The translations under genes and the position numbers were made by a program. Shown here piece after piece: positions 4,001 through 5,465 of a DNA stretch of 5,465 nucleotides. This DNA is from Bifidobacteriaceae bacterium (GTDB lineage Bacteria > Actinomycetota > Actinomycetes > Actinomycetales > WQXJ01). The notes under the pieces were generated by a model. It made no database searches. It was not told the DNA's origin and saw nothing but the letters and a program-made list of their open reading frames with translations. The DNA lies in contig JAIRNM010000388.1 of NCBI GenBank assembly GCA_031258055.1, positions 1 through 5,465 on the forward strand, written 5' to 3'. How positions within the stretch are numbered: the stretch's first letter is position 1; every line of letters begins with the position of its first letter.

Positions 4001-5095
4001 ATGGCTAGCAACCCGTTCACACCCACCTTCGGCCACGAGCCCCGTGTATTGGCCGGACGCGGGCGCCTGATATCCGACATCGTTGAAGGGCTGGAAAACG
4101 GCCCAGGCGACCCCAACCGTTCGACTATCTTGATCGGCCCACTCGGCAGTGGGAAGACAGTGCTGCTTGACCGAATAGCCAAGGAGGTCGCCCCGAACGG
4201 CTGGATCACTGCCTCGGTGACCTGCCACCCAGGAATGCTGATCGAGCTAACCGAACAGGTGCGTCTAGCGGGCTCCGAGCATCTACCGAGTGCCTCGACG
4301 AAGCGGCTCTCCGGACTATCAATCAAAGGCTTTAGCTACACGTCAGAACGCTTGCCGCAAGTTGAGCCAACCTGGCGATCCCAAATCACCGAACTCATTG
4401 AGACGCTGAACTCCAAAGGGATCGGTTTACTCCTACTGGTAGACGAGATCAACGCCGCCGAACCGGAACTCATCCAACTCGTGGTCGTGTACCAGCACCT
4501 GGTGCGGGAAAGCCGCAACGCGGCGCTCATCATGGCAGGCCTTCCCGGCAAAGTGATGCAGCTATTCCACCACCAGACGGTCTCCTTTCTCCGCCGCGCC
4601 TTCCAGCACCGGCTCGACGCGATAAGTGCTCCCGAGGCGGAAGTCGCCATTGACCAGACCGTGCGCCAAGCGGGAAAGACCATCGAAGCTGACGCCCTGC
4701 GCCAAGCCGCCGCTGACAGCGCCGGCTTCCCGTTCCTGATCCAACTGATCGGGTTCCACGCCTGGCGCCAGGCATCCGGGGCCATGATTACCCTGGAACA
4801 CGTCCTTATTGCCGCCAAGCTGGCGACGGCGGACATGGACCGGATGATCCTGGAAACTACGGTCCTTGAACTGTCCCGCCGGGAGTTGGAGTTCGTCCGC
4901 GCCATGGCTCAAGATGACCCGGACAGCCTGACCGCGGACATTGCCGCGCGCATGGCGGTCTCACTGAATTCCGCCGCTCAGTACCGACGCCGCCTCATTC
5001 AGCGCGGCGTGATCGCAGGAGCCGGTTACGGCCGGGTCCGTTTTGAACTGCCGATGCTGCGCGACTACCTACGCCGCAATCACCCGATTTCTTGA
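4001..5095 (+). CDS. AAA/STAND-type ATPase with C-terminal winged-helix domain, 364 aa
   Basis: A P-loop ATPase of the Orc1/Cdc6-like and STAND-like type. The N-terminus (NPFTPTFGHEP, then LAGRGRLISDIVEGL) is the usual box before the P-loop. Walker A is GPLGSGKT at 46-53 and Walker B is LLLLVDEI at 143-150 (D148, E149). A sensor-1-like strand ALIMAGLPG lies at 175-183, an arginine-rich FLRRAFQHRLDAIS at 196-209 may hold the arginine finger, and GFPFLIQLIGFHAW at 242-255 is the helical-lid segment common to this group. Residues about 287-360 look like a winged helix, ending in RRRLIQRGVIAGAGYGRVRFELPMLRDYLRR-type sequence. The role is unknown: DNA binding or regulated signalling is inferred from architecture. 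The ATG at 4001 follows a purine-rich GAGAG stretch rather than a strong Shine-Dalgarno site. It stands alone, with operator-like repeats upstream and a convergent transporter gene downstream. Confidence 0.85.
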   Translation: MASNPFTPTFGHEPRVLAGRGRLISDIVEGLENGPGDPNRSTILIGPLGSGKTVLLDRIAKEVAPNGWITASVTCHPGMLIELTEQVRLAGSEHLPSASTKRLSGLSIKGFSYTSERLPQVEPTWRSQITELIETLNSKGIGLLLLVDEINAAEPELIQLVVVYQHLVRESRNAALIMAGLPGKVMQLFHHQTVSFLRRAFQHRLDAISAPEAEVAIDQTVRQAGKTIEADALRQAAADSAGFPFLIQLIGFHAWRQASGAMITLEHVLIAAKLATADMDRMILETTVLELSRRELEFVRAMAQDDPDSLTADIAARMAVSLNSAAQYRRRLIQRGVIAGAGYGRVRFELPMLRDYLRRNHPIS

Positions 5096-5112
5096 CGGTA
5101 GTGTGCCGTCAA
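5092..5112. terminator. Spaced palindrome overlapping ATPase stop, possible bidirectional terminator
   Basis: TTGACGG (5092-5098) and CCGTCAA (5106-5112) are exact complements with a 7-base spacer, and the stop codon lies inside the first arm. Set between convergent genes it could end both transcripts, but the stem is short and no T-run follows. The arm length and 7-base spacer would also suit a protein-binding site. Confidence 0.4.
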
Positions 5113-5159
5113 TCTCGATTGGAACCGCGACCCATGCTGACGTGGTGAGAGCGAAGTGC

Positions 5160-5465
5160 TCACGAGCGGGTCAGGAGCAGGAACAGGCCCATGGTCAGGA
5201 CCGATCCAACCGTCGAGACGAACAGGGTCGAAGCCATCTCGCGCGTGGCGACGGAGAAGCGGATCGCCAAGATGGTTGGTACCGCCGCCGTTGGGATTGC
5301 CAGGGTCACCACCACTAGCCCAGTTGTGTCGCCGCTGGCACCGGTCAACGCTAGCAGCCCAAAGACTAGAGCAGGCACAGCTAGGTTACGCGAAATCACG
5401 TTGACCCAGACCGCGCCTGACAGCGAGACCTTTTGCGCGAACAGAGTCGCGCCGGAGGCGAAAAG
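5160..5465 (-). CDS. AEC (auxin efflux carrier) family transporter, C-terminal part (5' end outside window)
   Basis: The minus-strand frame is open from the window edge to TGA at 5160-5162, giving the last 101 residues. The GTG at 5399 is internal, because the coding pattern continues to the edge (LFASGATLFAQKVSLSG and on). It reads as three or four hydrophobic segments: one at the window edge, then LAVPALVFGLLALTG, TTGLVVVTLAIPTAAVPTIL with the helix-breaking prolines typical of the family, and STLFVSTVGSVLTMGLFLLL at the end, with the cytoplasmic-type link RFSVATREMA between. Bacterial AEC members are secondary carriers, some for malate or malonate; the substrate here cannot be told. The family call rests on the arrangement SRNLAVPAL, AIPTAAVPT and ASTLFVSTVGSVLT. 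It converges on the ATPase gene with 64 bases between the stops. Confidence 0.75.
   Translation of the reverse strand, partial: LFASGATLFAQKVSLSGAVWVNVISRNLAVPALVFGLLALTGASGDTTGLVVVTLAIPTAAVPTILAIRFSVATREMASTLFVSTVGSVLTMGLFLLLTRS

Noticed and set aside
4336..4905. Long minus-strand frames inside the ATPase gene
   Set aside because: Serine/arginine/tryptophan-rich shadow composition, with Walker motifs and full-length coding clear on the plus strand.

Overview
The window looks like chromosomal DNA from a high-GC Gram-positive bacterium (Actinomycetota). This rests on the GC-rich codon third positions, frequent GTG starts, a small heat-shock gene preceded by two HAIR-type (HspR) inverted repeats, a VapBC toxin-antitoxin pair, and an ATPase plus winged-helix family common in actinobacteria. 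I cannot fix the genus.

Layout: (a) 1-873, plus strand: the C-terminal end of a leucine-rich-repeat-like protein (cut by the window edge), then an unrecognised lipoprotein. (b) 904-1211, minus strand: a decayed vapBC copy, with vapB frameshifted twice and startless, and vapC cut to about 32 codons. (c) 1354-2058, minus: an intact DUF3800 protein. (d) 2059-2404: about 345 bases without a convincing gene. (e) 2405-3066, minus: an intact vapB-vapC operon with a 4-base GTGA overlap, about 94% identical to the decayed copy over the best-conserved stretch. (f) 3100-3174: two hairpins, the second a perfect 15-bp stem, then hsp20 (3186-3623, minus) with two HAIR operators around its likely promoter. 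(g) 3718-4000: intergenic, ending in an AT-rich promoter with two exact 12-bp direct repeats 20 bp apart. (h) 4001-5095, plus: an AAA/STAND-type ATPase with a C-terminal winged-helix domain. (i) 5160-5465, minus: the C-terminal end of an AEC-family membrane transporter, converging on the ATPase.

How the parts may relate: the middle (0.9-3.1 kb) reads as an accessory patch in which a DUF3800 gene lies between two same-direction copies of one toxin-antitoxin module, one dead and one apparently alive. Hsp20 and the ATPase are divergent and each has its own operator-like control region. No transposase, integrase, tRNA, rRNA or CRISPR array is visible. The strongest leads are the paired HAIR sites, the phased direct repeats before the ATPase, and the duplicated/decayed vapBC around DUF3800. 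I see no complete new multi-gene system here.
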